Source: Jeotgalibacillus proteolyticus (GTDB taxonomy: Bacteria; Bacillota; Bacilli; Bacillales; Jeotgalibacillaceae). Taken from it: a DNA stretch of 64,000 nt. Made by a program: the position numbers and the translations under genes. The stretch spans positions 250,501-314,500 of the forward strand of contig NZ_PREZ01000003.1 in the NCBI RefSeq assembly GCF_002926065.1. Direction: 5' to 3'. Numbering within the stretch: the first letter of the stretch is position 1; each line of letters begins with the position of its first letter. Shown piece after piece: positions 33,831 to 42,646 of this stretch. Below the pieces are notes generated by a model. It did not search any database. It was not told where the DNA came from and worked only from the letters and a program-made list of their open reading frames with translations.

Positions 33831-34276
33831 TATTTTTCTTTTGTAATCGCAAATAAAGCCTGCAGTTCGAATGGATTTTCCACCAGATCTTCAAGCGTAT
33901 ATCCATCAAGCACCACAAAATACGCTTCAAGCGCCTTATGAAGGACATGCTTTAAACCGCAAACAGGCGAGATGACACATTGATTGCTCTTTGGATCAAA
34001 GCATTCCACCAGATGGAAATCCTCTTCTGTCTTCCGAACCACTGCACCGATATTAATTTCTGCAGTATCCTTAGCAAGACGGATCCCCCCATTTCTCCCG
34101 CGCACTGTTTCAATCAGGCTCATTTTCCCGAGCTCATGGGTCACTTTTACAAGATGATTTTTCGAAATCTGATAAGCACCGGCAATTTCCTGAATCGTTG
34201 AGAGCTCGTTTTCCCTCTTAGCAGCCAGGTAAATTAAAACACGCAGTGAATAATCAGTATATAAGGTTAACTTCAT
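33830..34276 (-). CDS. nsrR: Nitric-oxide-sensing repressor NsrR
   Basis: A 148-residue Rrf2-family regulator with a winged helix (LRVLIYLAAK, IAGAYQISKNHLVKVTHELG) and the [4Fe-4S] ligands Cys92, Cys100 and Cys106, the same positions as in B. subtilis NsrR. Nitric oxide destroys the cluster and frees target promoters. ATG 34276 is chosen; AGGTGA ends 6 bases upstream. It is divergent from hmp, whose promoter holds an NsrR-type palindrome. Confidence 0.92.
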   Translation of the reverse strand: MKLTLYTDYSLRVLIYLAAKRENELSTIQEIAGAYQISKNHLVKVTHELGKMSLIETVRGRNGGIRLAKDTAEINIGAVVRKTEEDFHLVECFDPKSNQCVISPVCGLKHVLHKALEAYFVVLDGYTLEDLVENPFELQALFAITKEK

Positions 34277-34429
34277 GACACTCACCTTTATCTATAAAGA
34301 AATTAGTCTATTTATCACTTTAAACTTTGTCATTTAAGTATACGCTTCTGTAAAGTGGTTGTTCAATTGTGACGAATTAATTAAACATAACAGCACCTCA
34401 TTGCTTTTACATTTCATAAGAGTATATTA

Positions 34430-34452
34430 AAGATGCATTTAAAATATATCTT
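34430..34452 (+). promoter_or_regulatory. NsrR operator in the hmp promoter
   Basis: AAGATGCATTT-A-AAATATATCTT is an 11-1-11 dyad that fits the NsrR consensus. It lies 21 bases before the start codon, just after a TATATT -10 box (34423) with TTGCTT at 34401 as -35. Confidence 0.8.
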
Positions 34453-34473
34453 TTAAATAGAGGAGTGCTCTCC

Positions 34474-35661
34474 ATGCTATCTCAAAAAACAATGGATATT
34501 ATTAAAGCAACTGCGCCTGTTTTAGAAGTAACAGGAACTGAAATCACAACAAAATTTTATCAAATGCTTTTTGACGCGCACCCTGAACTGCTCAACATTT
34601 TTAATCATACGAATCAAAAGCAGGGCCGGCAGCAAACCGCGCTCGCTAACGCTGTGTATGCGGCTGCCGTTAACATCGAACGGCTTGAAGCCATCTTGCC
34701 TGCGGTTGGAAAAATTGCTCACAAGCACCGAAGCCTTGGGGTTAAGCCTGAGCATTACCCGGTTGTAGGGGAATTTTTGCTAAAGGCAATCAAGGAAGTC
34801 CTGCAGGACGGGGCAACAGAAGAAATATTGCAAGCATGGGCTGAAGCATACGGTGTCATCGCTGATGTATTTATTTCTTTAGAAAAAGAAATGTACAAGG
34901 AAGCAGAAGCCATAGAAGGCGGCTGGAACGGATTTAAAGAATTCATTATTACCAAAAAAGTTGAGGAAAGCTCAGTCATTACTTCCTTTTATTTAAAACC
35001 GGCAGATAAATCAGCTCTTCCTTCCTACCTTCCTGGTCAATACATTACCGTTCAGCTTCAAATACCGGGAGAAAACTATACGCAAAACCGGCAGTACAGC
35101 CTGTCCTCTGCTTATACACCTGATTATTACAGAATCTCTGTTAAACGGGAGGATGAACAGGATCCAAATGGAACAGTCTCTCCTTATCTTCACACGAATT
35201 TATTAGAAGGCGATTCCATTTTTGTAAGCGTTCCAGCTGGTGATTTTTATATTGATGTAAATGACCAAGCTCCGATTACGCTTATAAGCGGAGGCGTTGG
35301 AGTGACGCCTATGTACAGTATGCTCGAGTCGATTACACAGCAAAACTCAGCGCGTCCGGTTACCTTTATTCATGCAGCACGCAGCCAGGCGGTCCATGCG
35401 TTTGCAAAAGAAGTTGCTGCACTTGCTGATTCACTACAAAATGGCAAGAGCTATGTGGTTTATGAGCAAGGAGACAATGTCAGTGACTTTACCGGCTACC
35501 TGACACCAGAAATCTTAAAACAAATTGTGGATCAACAAAGCTCCTTTTATGTTTGCGGACCGGTGCCTTTTATGAAAGCAGTGATTAATGCCCTGGCAGA
35601 AATCGGTGTTCCTGCTGAACAGGTTCATTACGAGTTCTTTGGACCAGCTATAGCGATTTAA
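34474..35661 (+). CDS. hmp: Flavohemoprotein (nitric oxide dioxygenase)
   Basis: A 395-residue protein with a globin domain (residues 1-140; proximal heme His85 in IAHKHRSLGV), an FAD-binding domain (GQYITVQ, RQYSLSSAY) and an NAD domain (LISGGVGVTPM, YVCGPVPFM). It turns nitric oxide and oxygen into nitrate. ATG 34474 has GAGGAG 8 bases upstream. Divergent from nsrR and behind an NsrR site, so it is induced by nitric oxide. Ends in a terminator. Confidence 0.95.
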   Translation: MLSQKTMDIIKATAPVLEVTGTEITTKFYQMLFDAHPELLNIFNHTNQKQGRQQTALANAVYAAAVNIERLEAILPAVGKIAHKHRSLGVKPEHYPVVGEFLLKAIKEVLQDGATEEILQAWAEAYGVIADVFISLEKEMYKEAEAIEGGWNGFKEFIITKKVEESSVITSFYLKPADKSALPSYLPGQYITVQLQIPGENYTQNRQYSLSSAYTPDYYRISVKREDEQDPNGTVSPYLHTNLLEGDSIFVSVPAGDFYIDVNDQAPITLISGGVGVTPMYSMLESITQQNSARPVTFIHAARSQAVHAFAKEVAALADSLQNGKSYVVYEQGDNVSDFTGYLTPEILKQIVDQQSSFYVCGPVPFMKAVINALAEIGVPAEQVHYEFFGPAIAI

Positions 35662-35680
35662 GAAATGGATGAATGAAGTA

Positions 35681-35717
35681 AGCGAGCCAAAGCATTTTAG
35701 CTTCGGCTCGCTTTTTA
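35681..35717. terminator. Terminator between hmp and ku
   Basis: AGCGAGCC-AAGC and GCTT-CGGCTCGCT arms with T5 on the plus strand. Confidence 0.8.
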
Positions 35718-35738
35718 TGTTGCCCAGTATGCTTTTAG

Positions 35739-36578
35739 TTAAGCATTTTTCTTTGTTTTCGTAGGGGTGGTACGTTTTTTTGCGGCGGGTTTTTTCTTTT
35801 TTGTTTTTTCCACTGATGCTTGTAGAGCCGCCATAAGCTCTGTAACGTTTGCGGCTGTTGTCGGCTGTTTTTTCTCGGCAGCCGATACCGTTTTCTTTCC
35901 GGTTTTCTTTTGCTCGATCAGCTCCATTAAAGCGGTACGGTAATCGTCTGTGTATTTTTCAGGCTCAAAATCCGTAGTCAGCTGATCGATAAGCAAAAGG
36001 GCCGTATCCAGTTCCTTTTTGACAATCGTGACATCCTCCGGAATATTCGGTACGTCTTTTGAGCTTCTAACCTCATCTGGAAAGTGAATGGTTTCCATGA
36101 CGAGCGTATCCTGATAAACCCGTACTACCGCAAGCTGCTCCTTCGATCGAATGATTATTTTGGCGACGCCAATTTTACCCGATTCCTCTAAGGCTTTCTT
36201 TAAAAGAGTGTAGGCTTTTCCACCTCCGGTGTCCGGTGCCATGAAGTAGCTTTTTTCAAAATAAATTGGATCAATTTCCTGAAGCTTTACAAAGTCGATA
36301 ATTTCTACTGCTTTGTCTTCGTTTTCTTTTTTAAGATTTTCAAGCTCTTCCTCATCAAGCACAACAAATTTATTTTTCGAATACTCATACGCTTTTACAA
36401 TGTCCTCGTTCTGCACTTCTTTTTCACAGCCGGAGCAAACCTTCTTATAATTGATTGGCGCATGGCATTCCTTATGCAGCTGGCGCAGTTTAATATCTTT
36501 GTTTTCAGTGGCAGTATGAAGCTTTATTGGAATATTGACCAACCCAAATGAAATGCTGCCCTTCCAAACCGTATGCAT
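35739..36578 (-). CDS. ku: Non-homologous end-joining protein Ku
   Basis: A 279-residue bacterial Ku. It starts MHTVWKGSISFGLVNIPIKL, has the CHAPINYKKVCSGCEKEV zinc-binding-like segment, the core beta barrel (APDTGGGKAYTLLKKAL) and a Lys-rich C-terminal tail (KTKKKKPAAKKRTT) used to bind DNA and thread inward. It forms a ring homodimer on broken DNA ends and recruits LigD. It is divergent from ligD across a 110-base gap. In B. subtilis this pair protects spores during germination. Confidence 0.95.
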   Translation of the reverse strand: MHTVWKGSISFGLVNIPIKLHTATENKDIKLRQLHKECHAPINYKKVCSGCEKEVQNEDIVKAYEYSKNKFVVLDEEELENLKKENEDKAVEIIDFVKLQEIDPIYFEKSYFMAPDTGGGKAYTLLKKALEESGKIGVAKIIIRSKEQLAVVRVYQDTLVMETIHFPDEVRSSKDVPNIPEDVTIVKKELDTALLLIDQLTTDFEPEKYTDDYRTALMELIEQKKTGKKTVSAAEKKQPTTAANVTELMAALQASVEKTKKKKPAAKKRTTPTKTKKNA

Positions 36579-36688
36579 CTTCTCACCTGCTTACTTTTTT
36601 TCTTACTATGGAGTTTTTTGAGCTTAATTATGTATGAGCGGGAAAACTTCATCAAAAGCTAATGAAAAATTGAGAGGCGGATGCCGAA

Positions 36689-38521
36689 GTGAAACCGATG
36701 CTGTTAACTGCAACAACCTCTGTTCCGGAAGGTCCTGAATGGCAATATGAGGTTAAATATGATGGCTTCCGCTGTATGATACATTGGGAAGAGCCCACAC
36801 CAAGACTGATCAGCCGGAATGGAAAACCGCTTACTACCATGTTCCCTGAAATTGTTGCGTTTTGCGTGGAGCACTATGAAGCTGCCAAGCCGTATCTTCC
36901 ACTTGTATTTGACGGAGAGCTTGTACATTTACTTAATTCTTATCGGAGTCACTTTTCGACCGTTCAAACACGTGGAAGGATGGGCACCGCTTCTGTTATT
37001 CAAAAGCATGCGATGTCCTTTCCTTGTCATTGTATTGCTTTTGATCTGTTGGTATACAAGGGAAAGACGCTGCAAAATCAGCCTTTGACTAAAAGGAAGG
37101 AAAAGCTTATGGACCTTTTTGCAGCCCTTTCGCTTCCCATATCGGTGGATGCCCAAAGTCCGAAAAGAATTCAATGCATTGATGTTTTTGATTCAAGAGC
37201 TGAAGCAGTGGAAAAGGTTGTGGAATATTACGGAGAAGGTGTGATTGCAAAAAAGAAAACGGGCAAATGGCAGGCAGGCAAACGAAGTGATCATTGGTTA
37301 AAGGAAAAAAACTGGCGCTATATTACCGTATTTCTGACCTTATGGGATAAAAACAATGGCTATTTTCATGGAGCCATTTATCAGGAAAACGAGCCAATTG
37401 AAGTGGTTCATTTTCGTCATGGGCTTGAACCGGAACAGGAAAGCACGCTTAGCGAATTGTTTCAAACAAGCGGGGAAAAAGTATCCTCTTCTGTTTGGGC
37501 GCTTCCTCCATCTGTGTGTGTAGATATTGCCTGTATCGATTTTGACGGAAAACATCTGCGGGAGCCCAGATTTCATGCATTTAATTTTGAAGCTGAGCCT
37601 GATGAATGCACCTGGCAGACACTTCAGCGACAGCTTTTCCCTTTGCCTGAGCGCGTAGCAGTCACCCACCCTGACAAGCCTATATGGCCCGATTTAGGGC
37701 TGGTAAAGGATGATTATCTCCTTTATCTTCAGCTTGCAGCTCCATATTTAATGCCGTTTTTGCAAGATCGGCTGCTGACGGTTATTCGCTATCCGCATGG
37801 GGCAGCGGGTGAACGCTTTTATCAGAAAAACTGTCCGGACTATGCACCTGATTTTGTCCTGACAAAAAAGGAGGACGATATCCGTTATATTTTATGCAAC
37901 GGGATGGAAACCCTTCTTTGGCTCGGGAATCAGCTTTCTCTTGAGTTTCATATTCCTTTTCAAACGATTCATACGGAAAAGCCGACAGAAATTGTCTTTG
38001 ATTTGGACCCTCCTTCTGTGAACGAGTTCAACCTGGCGATCGAAGCTGCGGTGCGTATGAAGGCGATCTTTGATGAATTTGGGCTGCGCTCCTATATCAA
38101 GGTATCCGGCGGTAAGGGGCTTCAGGTGTATATCCCCCTCCCGGCCGATACCTTTACGTATGAAGATACCAGGCTATTTACATCGTTTGTTTGTGATTTT
38201 TTATGTGAACAGGAGCCCGAATGGTTCACAACTGAAAGGTTAAAGAAAAATCGTCATAACAAGCTCTACCTTGATTATATTCAGCATGATGCAGGAAAAA
38301 CCATCATTGCCCCCTACTCCGCAAGAGGCAATGAACAGGGTCTGATTGCAGCACCCTTATTTTGGAACGAAGTAAACAACAAGCTCCACCCTACTCAATT
38401 TCCCATCCCTGCAGTCATCGAACGCCTCAAAAAACAAGGCGACCCGTTCTTAACCTTTAGACATCACCTCGATAGCCAGCCATTCTCTAAAGTGCTAGAA
38501 CAGCTGAAGAAGCTTCGGTAA
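36689..38521 (+). CDS. ligD: ATP-dependent DNA ligase/polymerase LigD
   Basis: A 610-residue two-domain protein, the same length as B. subtilis LigD. The N-terminal ligase domain has the nucleotidyl Lys in YEVKYDGFRCMIH, then ISRNGKPL, FDGELV and VIAKKKTGKW. From about residue 330 comes the archaeo-eukaryotic primase-like polymerase with TEIVFDLDPPS and SGGKGLQVYIPL. There is no 3'-phosphoesterase domain. It starts at GTG 36689 behind GAGAGGCGG. It fills and seals double-strand breaks together with Ku. Ligase first and polymerase last is the Bacillus order. Confidence 0.95.
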   Translation: MKPMLLTATTSVPEGPEWQYEVKYDGFRCMIHWEEPTPRLISRNGKPLTTMFPEIVAFCVEHYEAAKPYLPLVFDGELVHLLNSYRSHFSTVQTRGRMGTASVIQKHAMSFPCHCIAFDLLVYKGKTLQNQPLTKRKEKLMDLFAALSLPISVDAQSPKRIQCIDVFDSRAEAVEKVVEYYGEGVIAKKKTGKWQAGKRSDHWLKEKNWRYITVFLTLWDKNNGYFHGAIYQENEPIEVVHFRHGLEPEQESTLSELFQTSGEKVSSSVWALPPSVCVDIACIDFDGKHLREPRFHAFNFEAEPDECTWQTLQRQLFPLPERVAVTHPDKPIWPDLGLVKDDYLLYLQLAAPYLMPFLQDRLLTVIRYPHGAAGERFYQKNCPDYAPDFVLTKKEDDIRYILCNGMETLLWLGNQLSLEFHIPFQTIHTEKPTEIVFDLDPPSVNEFNLAIEAAVRMKAIFDEFGLRSYIKVSGGKGLQVYIPLPADTFTYEDTRLFTSFVCDFLCEQEPEWFTTERLKKNRHNKLYLDYIQHDAGKTIIAPYSARGNEQGLIAAPLFWNEVNNKLHPTQFPIPAVIERLKKQGDPFLTFRHHLDSQPFSKVLEQLKKLR

Positions 38522-38542
38522 GTGTTTTCGGGGAAGTGCCTT

Positions 38543-38590
38543 CGGGGAGTGCCTGGCACTCCCCGATATTTGTCGAGAAACCCTCGACAA
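38543..38590. repeat. Short palindromic repeat, copy 2 (double palindrome)
   Basis: A perfect palindrome CGGGGAGTGCC-T-GGCACTCCCCG (38543-38565) followed by TTGTCGAG-AAACC-CTCGACAA (38569-38590) and further TCGACAAGTGCCTGG. It lies after ligD and could end its transcript, though no T tract follows. Confidence 0.65.
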
Positions 38591-38705
38591 GTGCCTTCGA
38601 CAAGTGCCTGGTACCACCCGATTTTTCCACCCGGTTTTCTTTTGGGCACGCTATGACTGCCTGGTGAATAGACTATTCGGAGTTTAGGAAAAGTGGGGTG
38701 TTTGG

Positions 38706-39179
38706 ATGGCTGATCATCTTGCGTGGCATGAGACGCTGGAGATTCATGAGCTTGTGACGGCACAATCGATCGGGTTGATTAAGCTTAAGATGACAGTTAG
38801 CAAGGTAACAGATCCGGCGTTAAGTGCCCTTTATGCAGACGCTATTAATGGGCTCAGTGAGAATCTTCGTGAGCTTGTGCAGTTTTATCCTTTGGCGCCT
38901 TCAGCCGGACGGTTTGAGGATGAACGAAATGATGAAGTGTTTTATGCCGGGGATTTGCTGCTTTTGTTTAAATCGAGTGTGCGTAATTACGCTATCGCCA
39001 TTACGGAAACAGCTACTCCCGCTCTTCGTGAGGTGCTGAAAAGACAATTAAACGGGGCAATTGATTCTCTTGCAAAGGCATTTAATTATATGTATGAAAG
39101 AGGGGAATACCCTTCCTACGACCTTAATGCTTTATTACAGCATGACCTTATGCTCGCACAAAAAGCTCTAAGTTTATAA
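38706..39179 (+). CDS. CotF-like spore coat protein 1
   Basis: A 157-residue helical protein of the coat F family: HLAWHETLEIHELVTAQSI at the start, NYAIAITETATPALREVL in the middle, and YPSYDLNALLQHDLMLAQKAL at the end. It probably lies in the spore coat. ATG 38706 follows a GTGGGGTG stretch, a weak site. A paralogue follows 63 bases on. Confidence 0.82.
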   Translation: MADHLAWHETLEIHELVTAQSIGLIKLKMTVSKVTDPALSALYADAINGLSENLRELVQFYPLAPSAGRFEDERNDEVFYAGDLLLLFKSSVRNYAIAITETATPALREVLKRQLNGAIDSLAKAFNYMYERGEYPSYDLNALLQHDLMLAQKALSL

Positions 39180-39242
39180 ACCTCGAGGAAACCCTGAATC
39201 ATTATCTAAAATAAAAACCTATCAGAAAAAAGAGGTGTTAGG

Positions 39243-39764
39243 ATGGAACAGAAGCGGGCCCCGCAGCATCTAGCCTGGCACGAAACACTCGCTATTCATG
39301 AGCTGACCGTCGCGCAGTCCATCGGATTAATAAAGGTTAAAAATACAGTTGATACGATAATGGACCCCGATTTAAAAAGGATCTACCTGCAGGCAATCGA
39401 GAATATAAGTGCAAACATTATGGAGTTTATCTCCTTTTACCCTCTTGCTGCCTCTCCTGATAGAAAACCAAACCAACATAGTGATTCGACTCTTTCAGCA
39501 CGGGAGCTTCTTTTGCAAACAAAAAACAGTGTGAAAAGCTACGGGACTGCCATTACGGAAATTGCCACTCCCGGCCTTCGTGAAGTATTCCGGAAACATC
39601 TTAACCGATCGATCGATTCGCACGAAAAAATTTTCATTTATTTGTATGAAAAAGGACTTTATCCAACACATGATTTTTCAGCTATTCTACAAAATGATTT
39701 GAAAATATCCGACAGGGCACTTGGCTTTAAACTTGCGCAAAAAAATCCATCCTCTTTACCGTGA
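39243..39764 (+). CDS. CotF-like spore coat protein 2
   Basis: A 173-residue paralogue of the upstream gene (HLAWHETLAIHELTVAQSI, YGTAITEIATPGLREVFRKH, YPTHDFSAILQNDLKISD). The two keep about half of their residues, pointing to a tandem duplication. RBS AGAGGTGTTAGG precedes ATG. It carries a C-terminal extension (AQKNPSSLP) that runs into the terminator stem. Confidence 0.82.
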   Translation: MEQKRAPQHLAWHETLAIHELTVAQSIGLIKVKNTVDTIMDPDLKRIYLQAIENISANIMEFISFYPLAASPDRKPNQHSDSTLSARELLLQTKNSVKSYGTAITEIATPGLREVFRKHLNRSIDSHEKIFIYLYEKGLYPTHDFSAILQNDLKISDRALGFKLAQKNPSSLP

Positions 39765-39779
39765 GGACGGATTTTTTTA
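39740..39779 (+). terminator. Terminator of the CotF-like pair
   Basis: AAAAAATCCATCCTC and GAGGACGGATTTTTTT arms; the stem includes the end of the coding region. Confidence 0.8.
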
Positions 39780-39787
39780 GTGCTCTT

Positions 39788-39967
39788 TTACCATATATCA
39801 TTTTCAAGCTCGAGGCTTTCGTGGCTGCCGGGATTTTCATTTCTATTATTTTTATTTCCCTTGGATTCCTTAAAGCTTCCCCATTCTTCTCCGAACTCAG
39901 CCTGATACTTTTCATCACCGGATAAAGGCATCTTCAGATCCTTGTCTTTATTTCTTTTCCAGATCAT
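39788..39967 (-). CDS. Small hydrophilic protein, unknown
   Basis: A 59-residue, strongly charged, Asn/Lys/Glu-rich protein (starts MIWKRNKDKDLKMPLSGDEK). ATG 39967 is set by a strong AAGGAGGTGA 6 bases upstream. No membrane segment or known domain is seen; it is probably disordered. Such small proteins are often made in sporulating cells, but nothing here proves that. Confidence 0.6.
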   Translation of the reverse strand: MIWKRNKDKDLKMPLSGDEKYQAEFGEEWGSFKESKGNKNNRNENPGSHESLELENDIW

Positions 39968-40034
39968 TATCGTCACCTCCTTACCGGTACTATGTCCAAA
40001 CAAATTCAGGCTATAACAAAACCCCTTTTCGCCT

Positions 40035-40427
40035 TTATAAGGGAAAAGAGGTTAATTTATCATCTTTAACTTTTGCTTCTACCAGCTCAATTAACTCTTG
40101 ATCCGGTCCCAGATAAAACACAGTCTTCCAACCATTAGCCAGAGTAAAAGGACCTTCTTCTATCTGTAATCCTGCCTCATTAAGTGCAGCCATTAACTCA
40201 TCTAAACCCTCTACCTCCCAGGCAAAGTGGGTATGTGAACAACAGCTGCAGGAAATGAATTCATTGTCTTCTATGATCTCAAGCCTTACATCATCTTTTC
40301 TTAAAAAAATGATCTTTTCACTACCAAGTCTAAATAAGGTTTCACGTATAAAGCCAAAATTTCTCACATAAAATAATTCTGATTGAAAAAGATTTTTCAC
40401 CTGTATTCCTGCATGATGCTGTTTCAT
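40035..40427 (-). CDS. VOC (glyoxalase/bleomycin-resistance) family protein
   Basis: A 130-residue VOC-fold protein. HHAGIQVKNLFQSELFY begins the first beta-alpha-beta-beta-beta unit, and THFAWEVEGLDELMAAL the second; VFYLGPDQELIELVE carries the C-terminal Glu ligand. An unusual CSCCSHTHF stretch lies between the units. A divalent metal site is likely, but the reaction is unknown. RBS AGGAGG precedes the GTG-ATG start pair; ATG 40427 is given. Confidence 0.78.
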   Translation of the reverse strand: MKQHHAGIQVKNLFQSELFYVRNFGFIRETLFRLGSEKIIFLRKDDVRLEIIEDNEFISCSCCSHTHFAWEVEGLDELMAALNEAGLQIEEGPFTLANGWKTVFYLGPDQELIELVEAKVKDDKLTSFPL

Positions 40428-40439
40428 CACCGAGCCCTC

Positions 40440-41456
40440 CTACAGGATTAAATTAATATCGCCAAATTCATGCCATAAGTATTCCTTCTCCAGCGCCTCC
40501 TTGTACGTGCGCAGCAAAACCTCTTCATCAATGAAAGCACCCAACATATCAAGATGGCTTGCTTCCGGTTCATGGAAGCCCGTCAAGAGGCCATCTGCGA
40601 CCTGTAAAGGAGTCTCCTTTGAAACATGTAAGTGAGTTAGTCCTCGCATTGCCTGGCTGTCTCCACCTTGAGTTACAGCCGTTTCAAGAGCACGGACAAC
40701 AGTCGTGCCTGCTGCTATGACTCTATTTCCGTTTCTTTTTGCTTCTTTAATCAATTGAACTGTTTCTTTTGGGAGACAAAATTCCTCCGGATGGTTTTTA
40801 GGAGATGGCCATTGATCATCTCCATAATAGCTTAAGCCTGCATGCAGCTGGATAAAGGCAAGCTTTACCCCTTGTGATTCAAGTGAACGGAGGAGCCTCC
40901 ACGTAAATGCCCTGCCTGCAGAAGCCATTTCGACAGAGCCCGGCACTGAGCTGTACACGTTTTGATAGCTCTCAAGCGGCCAGGAGGCTTTAACATATTC
41001 ATAGCGGACAGGCTCAGCTTCTTTGTACAGAAAATTATAGAAGTCAGTGCCTTTTTTGTTAAACCGGAATCTTACTAATGGATTTTCGCTCCCACTTCCT
41101 ACTACTACGGCTTGCAGATCGCCATTAAAATGGATCACTTCTGTAGCCAGCTGCCTGTTCAAAACAAGTCCGTCCCATTCACCCTCCTTAATTTTTCTTG
41201 ATAGACGCACCTCAACCTCGTTTCCCCCCTGCCTTCCCTTTAGTACAGCAGGAATCGTTCGACTGTTATTTAAGACCAAAACATCTCCTTCACTGAGAAA
41301 ATCACCAAGCTGAGCAAAGCGTGAGTGATCTGTCTCACCTGTAAAACGGTTCAGTACAAGCAGTCTCGCTGAATCTCTGGTTTGTCCAAGCATTTCAAGT
41401 GGGACCGACGCATGCAAATGAGGAGGAATGGTAAACTTCTCTGCCCCTTTAAGCAT
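40440..41456 (-). CDS. QueA-like S-adenosylmethionine:tRNA ribosyltransferase-isomerase paralogue
   Basis: A 338-residue protein with the QueA fold. VLVLNNSRTIPAVLKGR matches the QueA N-terminal motif, ASAGRAFTWRLL the central one (usually GLHFT), and LLTGFHEPEASHLDMLGAF the C-terminal one (usually NFHLP-E-LLMLVSAF). QueA adds the ribosyl part of S-adenosylmethionine to preQ1-tRNA. This copy is not next to tgt or ruvAB and differs at key motifs, so it may act on another substrate. ATG 41456 lies inside the end of the SDR gene (8-base overlap). Confidence 0.75.
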   Translation of the reverse strand: MLKGAEKFTIPPHLHASVPLEMLGQTRDSARLLVLNRFTGETDHSRFAQLGDFLSEGDVLVLNNSRTIPAVLKGRQGGNEVEVRLSRKIKEGEWDGLVLNRQLATEVIHFNGDLQAVVVGSGSENPLVRFRFNKKGTDFYNFLYKEAEPVRYEYVKASWPLESYQNVYSSVPGSVEMASAGRAFTWRLLRSLESQGVKLAFIQLHAGLSYYGDDQWPSPKNHPEEFCLPKETVQLIKEAKRNGNRVIAAGTTVVRALETAVTQGGDSQAMRGLTHLHVSKETPLQVADGLLTGFHEPEASHLDMLGAFIDEEVLLRTYKEALEKEYLWHEFGDINLIL

Positions 41457-42183
41457 GATGTTCTTCCTGCTTCCATTGAAATTTCTGCGCCTCAAAGCGC
41501 CTGCCATTTTCTTTAATTGATTCAGTGGAAGCAAGGTAGTTAAAAATATCCATGTTCGCTGATGGATGTGCAAGCGGATAGTCGCAATCAGGAACAGCTT
41601 TTTTGTGCATGTCTGTATCCATTTCACCCGGGTCCACCATATTGATGCGAACCCCAGTCCCTTCAAGCTCCTCTGCCCAGGTTTGCGTTAACCCCTCAAC
41701 CGCAAACTTTGAAATCCCGTAAGCACCCCACTCCGCAAAGCCGGTTTTTCCTGCCTCAGAAGTCAGGTTAATAATTGAACCTGCTTTTTTGCTTAGCATG
41801 CCTGGAAGGACCCGCTTTGTCATAAGAAAAGGATTCAGTACATTCACATGAAGAACCTCGTTGAACGCTTCGTTTGGATAGTCTGCTAAAAGTGACGGTC
41901 CAGGTCCGAAAATTGAGGCATTATTGATAAGAACATCCACACCGCTAAATACCTCCTCAACGACCGAGACAAAACGATTAACGTCATCCGGGTTTGAGAC
42001 ATCCCCCTCAACAGCCACGACTTCACCGCCAAGCTCTTTAATTTCCTGCTCCACCTGCTGAAGTGCCGGCAGCTGACGCGCACAAATCGCAAGCCTTGCA
42101 CCATTCCTTGCAAACTCAAGTGCCAGTTCTTTTCCCAGTCCCTTTGAAGCGCCTGTTATCATGACAACCGAATTGTTTCCCAT
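41449..42183 (-). CDS. Short-chain dehydrogenase/reductase
   Basis: A 244-residue classical SDR: MITGASKGLGKELA (cofactor loop), CARQ with an Arg that favours NADP, LINNAS, and INLTSEAGKTGFAEWGAYGISK with the catalytic Ser, Tyr and Lys. The end is unusual (FEAQKFQWKQEEHHA) instead of the standard C-terminal loop with GG-x-I-P. The stop overlaps the QueA-like start by 8 bases, so the two proteins are probably made together and may act in one pathway. Substrate unknown. Confidence 0.83.
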   Translation of the reverse strand: MGNNSVVMITGASKGLGKELALEFARNGARLAICARQLPALQQVEQEIKELGGEVVAVEGDVSNPDDVNRFVSVVEEVFSGVDVLINNASIFGPGPSLLADYPNEAFNEVLHVNVLNPFLMTKRVLPGMLSKKAGSIINLTSEAGKTGFAEWGAYGISKFAVEGLTQTWAEELEGTGVRINMVDPGEMDTDMHKKAVPDCDYPLAHPSANMDIFNYLASTESIKENGRRFEAQKFQWKQEEHHA

Positions 42184-42318
42184 ATAAAAACTCCCTCTCC
42201 TCTTGATCTATCTTCATTTTATGAAATAAAAAAAACAACCGAATCGGCTGTTAGGAAGAAGAGTTAATCGCAAATATGACGGATGGCTATTTAAACCTTT
42301 AGTTGTAGTTTTTAAACC

Positions 42319-42608
42319 TTACTCCCTTATCATCATATAGATATCAATCTTATCCGCTTGAAACAATAGTTCCCGATCGGAAGAGTTAATCGTCAATTTA
42401 ATTTCAAGGAAACCGTATAATGAAGGCTGTTAACTATATCTTCAAGCGCTAAATAGCCATTCTCCTTTTTATCCCAAAGTACGATGGACGTAATATGTGC
42501 TTCCTCTTCTTCAACATCCAGGCTGCACATTTTAGAGAATGAATCACCATTATGGCTTTTCAGTTTGCCTGACAAATTCGATAGCCGGGCCGCCAAACCC
42601 TTTTTCAA
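42319..42608 (-). pseudogene. Small gene with probable frameshift
   Basis: A 71-codon frame starts at 42608 (RLSNLSGKLKSHNGDSF; VLWDKKENGYLALEDIVNSL) and stops at 42393. Across the join VSL, the neighbouring frame carries on with EIKLTINSSDRELLFQADKI and DIYMMIRE to a TAA at 42319 and has no start of its own. One inserted base near 42395 would fuse them into a protein of about 100 residues. I do not recognise the family. Either it is a true frameshift (or assembly error), or the short form is genuine. Confidence 0.4.
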
Positions 42609-42646
42609 ACAATGAAAACCTCTAACGCTTCGAGTTTTATAAGCAC

